From NCBI RefSeq assembly GCF_900102885.1, contig NZ_FNGE01000009.1, positions 62,001 to 126,000 on the forward strand: 64,000 nucleotides of DNA, written 5' to 3'. Origin of the DNA: Paracoccus chinensis. Its GTDB lineage: Bacteria; Pseudomonadota; Alphaproteobacteria; Rhodobacterales; Rhodobacteraceae. The notes below the pieces were generated by a model. It was given only the letters and a program-made list of their open reading frames with translations. It had not been told where the DNA came from and ran no database searches. A program made the position numbers and the translations under genes. This document shows, piece by piece, positions 63,244 to 64,000 of this stretch. Every line of letters begins with the position of its first letter. Position 1 is the stretch's first letter.

Positions 63244-63368
63244 GGGGACGTTTTGCCTCCCTGTACTCCCCGCCTTCACCTTCCTCATTGATATGCCTCA
63301 ACAATCCACCTCTTACAGCCCTCCCTGTTACCTCCCTAACCTTCCCCCCTTTCCTCCCTTCCTCCCTG
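63105..63368. repeat. Six CAGGGAG repeats, candidate replication origin
   Basis: Exact CAGGGAG occurs at 63105, 63160 and 63169 on the plus strand and as CTCCCTG at 63257, 63321 and 63362. That is three forward copies, then three reverse, around a centre near 63215. Near-copies occur at 63088, 63332 and 63354. The right half is strikingly pyrimidine-rich. P4-type helicases bind short repeats of this kind at origins. Confidence 0.5.
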
Positions 63369-63403
63369 AAAAGAACAGCGAAAAGACAACAGGTGGTGTA
63401 CTC

Positions 63404-64000
63404 GTGAAGCAGGAACGCAATATCTTGAGCATGAGGGTTGAGGATCAGCGGCCGCGCCACGCCGAGTTCCTGGAAGCCGAACGGCAGCGGATGGCCCGGG
63501 TCGCCGCTGCTGCCCGTCTGGTCTCGGGCGCGACGGTTCCTGCCCAGTGCGGCGGCCGGATCATCCCCGCGCCGGGGCGCGGCCCCTTCCGGGTCGAGCC
63601 GCAGGCCGAGATGGTGCCGAACGGTACGGACGCGCGCGGGCAGGACAAGTGGGCCGAGAAGGAAGGCGGCTTCGCCGGCTGGAACCCCGTCCGTCAGATG
63701 GACGTGTTCGACCTGATGGAAGCGTCGGCGCGCCGGCGGGATGAGGATGTGCCCTTCACGCCGGCGCAGGTCGCTGTCGCCCGGCACTACCGCGCCCTGG
63801 TCGAGCGGCATGACGCCGGAGGCATCAAGTGCTCGGCGCTGGACGGGCGGACGTCGGGCGGCACCGGCCGGGACTTCATGGACGCCTACCTGTCGGAAGG
63901 GCGCGAGATCGACGCCATCCGGCGCCGCATCGGCACGGGTGCTGCCATGGTAGTCCGGCGCATCCGTCCCTCGGCCCGGGGCGAGGCCGCCCGGGCCACG
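63404..64000 (+). CDS. Hypothetical phage protein (runs off right edge)
   Basis: From a GTG at 63404 (AGGTGG upstream), 199 codons are visible and the frame is still open at the edge. The N-terminus is charged (QRPRHAEFLEAERQRMARVA), and a Trp-rich segment (DKWAEKEGGFAGWNPVRQ) follows. The later part (VAVARHYRALVERHD...EIDAIRRRIG) looks like a DNA-binding helical domain. Not recognised. Confidence 0.65.
   Translation, partial: MKQERNILSMRVEDQRPRHAEFLEAERQRMARVAAAARLVSGATVPAQCGGRIIPAPGRGPFRVEPQAEMVPNGTDARGQDKWAEKEGGFAGWNPVRQMDVFDLMEASARRRDEDVPFTPAQVAVARHYRALVERHDAGGIKCSALDGRTSGGTGRDFMDAYLSEGREIDAIRRRIGTGAAMVVRRIRPSARGEAARAT

Larger units (their letters stand above)
49519..64000. mobile_element. 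Prophage-like integrated element at tRNA-Pro (right end outside window)
   Basis: A tyrosine integrase lies 1.2 kb from the tRNA. The leftward genes (55.1-50.7 kb) overlap by 4 bases each and are small and unnamed, as in phage early operons. A repressor and Cro-like pair with shared operators is at 56.3-57.0 kb. A Toprim primase and P4-type primase/helicase follow at 60.0-63.0 kb. No structural or lysis genes fall inside the window, so it could be a complete prophage whose late genes lie to the right, or a phage-derived satellite. Confidence 0.88.

Overview
The window is one stretch of a high-GC alphaproteobacterial chromosome, most likely Paracoccus or a close relative in the Rhodobacteraceae/Paracoccaceae. 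The evidence is the pairing of an aa3 cytochrome oxidase subunit I (ctaD) with a Paracoccus-type cytochrome c550 (cycA), the CtrA/SciP cell-cycle regulators, LexA boxes of the GTTC-N7-GTTC type, a tandem cold-shock-domain protein, and two-part (pntA, pntB) proton-pumping transhydrogenase genes. The assignment rests on reading the protein sequences, not on a database search.

Layout. 1-30.5 kb is ordinary core genome: a truncated MFS transporter, a DUF2244 protein, ctaD-cycA, lipB, an acyltransferase, pepN, a Thr/Ala-repeat membrane protein, pntAB, an L,D-transpeptidase, a DUF3422 protein, a minute lipoprotein coupled to an ArsC-like protein, a nucleoside hydrolase, sciP-ctrA, mnmA-gpx, sufE, rplU-rpmA, an ABC-F ATPase, a serine hydrolase, ligA and recG. 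30.5-32.7 kb is a decayed patch: a broken IS5-type element (30530-31372), a perfect 20-bp inverted repeat, and a 34-codon membrane peptide gene with a perfect LexA box in front of it. 32.7-38.5 kb reads leftward: lexA, moeA, moaC, trpC, ung, trpD, trpG. 38.6-44.5 kb reads rightward: a Pro/Ala-rich anchored protein, an aminotransferase, a PpiD-like foldase and trpE. 44.7-49.4 kb holds three small charged proteins, a phosphoribosyltransferase, a LysE exporter, fabI, pdxH, a double cold-shock protein and a DUF192 protein.

From tRNA-Pro(UGG) at 49442-49518 to the right edge lies a prophage-like integrated element; its right end is outside the window. Next to the tRNA sits an HTH/PIN toxin-antitoxin-like pair, then the integrase. 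The element has a lambda-like control region. A leftward operon of tightly overlapping genes (55.1 to 50.7 kb, ending in an MT-A70 methyltransferase and the integrase) and a rightward operon (56.76 kb onward: Cro-like gene, HTH proteins, a GcrA-like-domain protein, Toprim primase, P4-type primase/helicase) diverge from a small immunity region. Five copies of a 16-bp operator, GCGGT-N6-ACCGC, lie in and around the promoters of both operons and of the repressor. Downstream of the helicase, six copies of CAGGGAG, three in each orientation, form a candidate replication origin.

The most novel-looking items are the LexA-box-controlled membrane peptide at 32077-32181 (a possible SOS division inhibitor in the style of SidA), the five-operator immunity region, the candidate phage origin, a gene nested antisense inside a coupled phage operon (54303-54593), the CtrA box at the sciP/ctrA junction, and a repeated gene-3'-end element.
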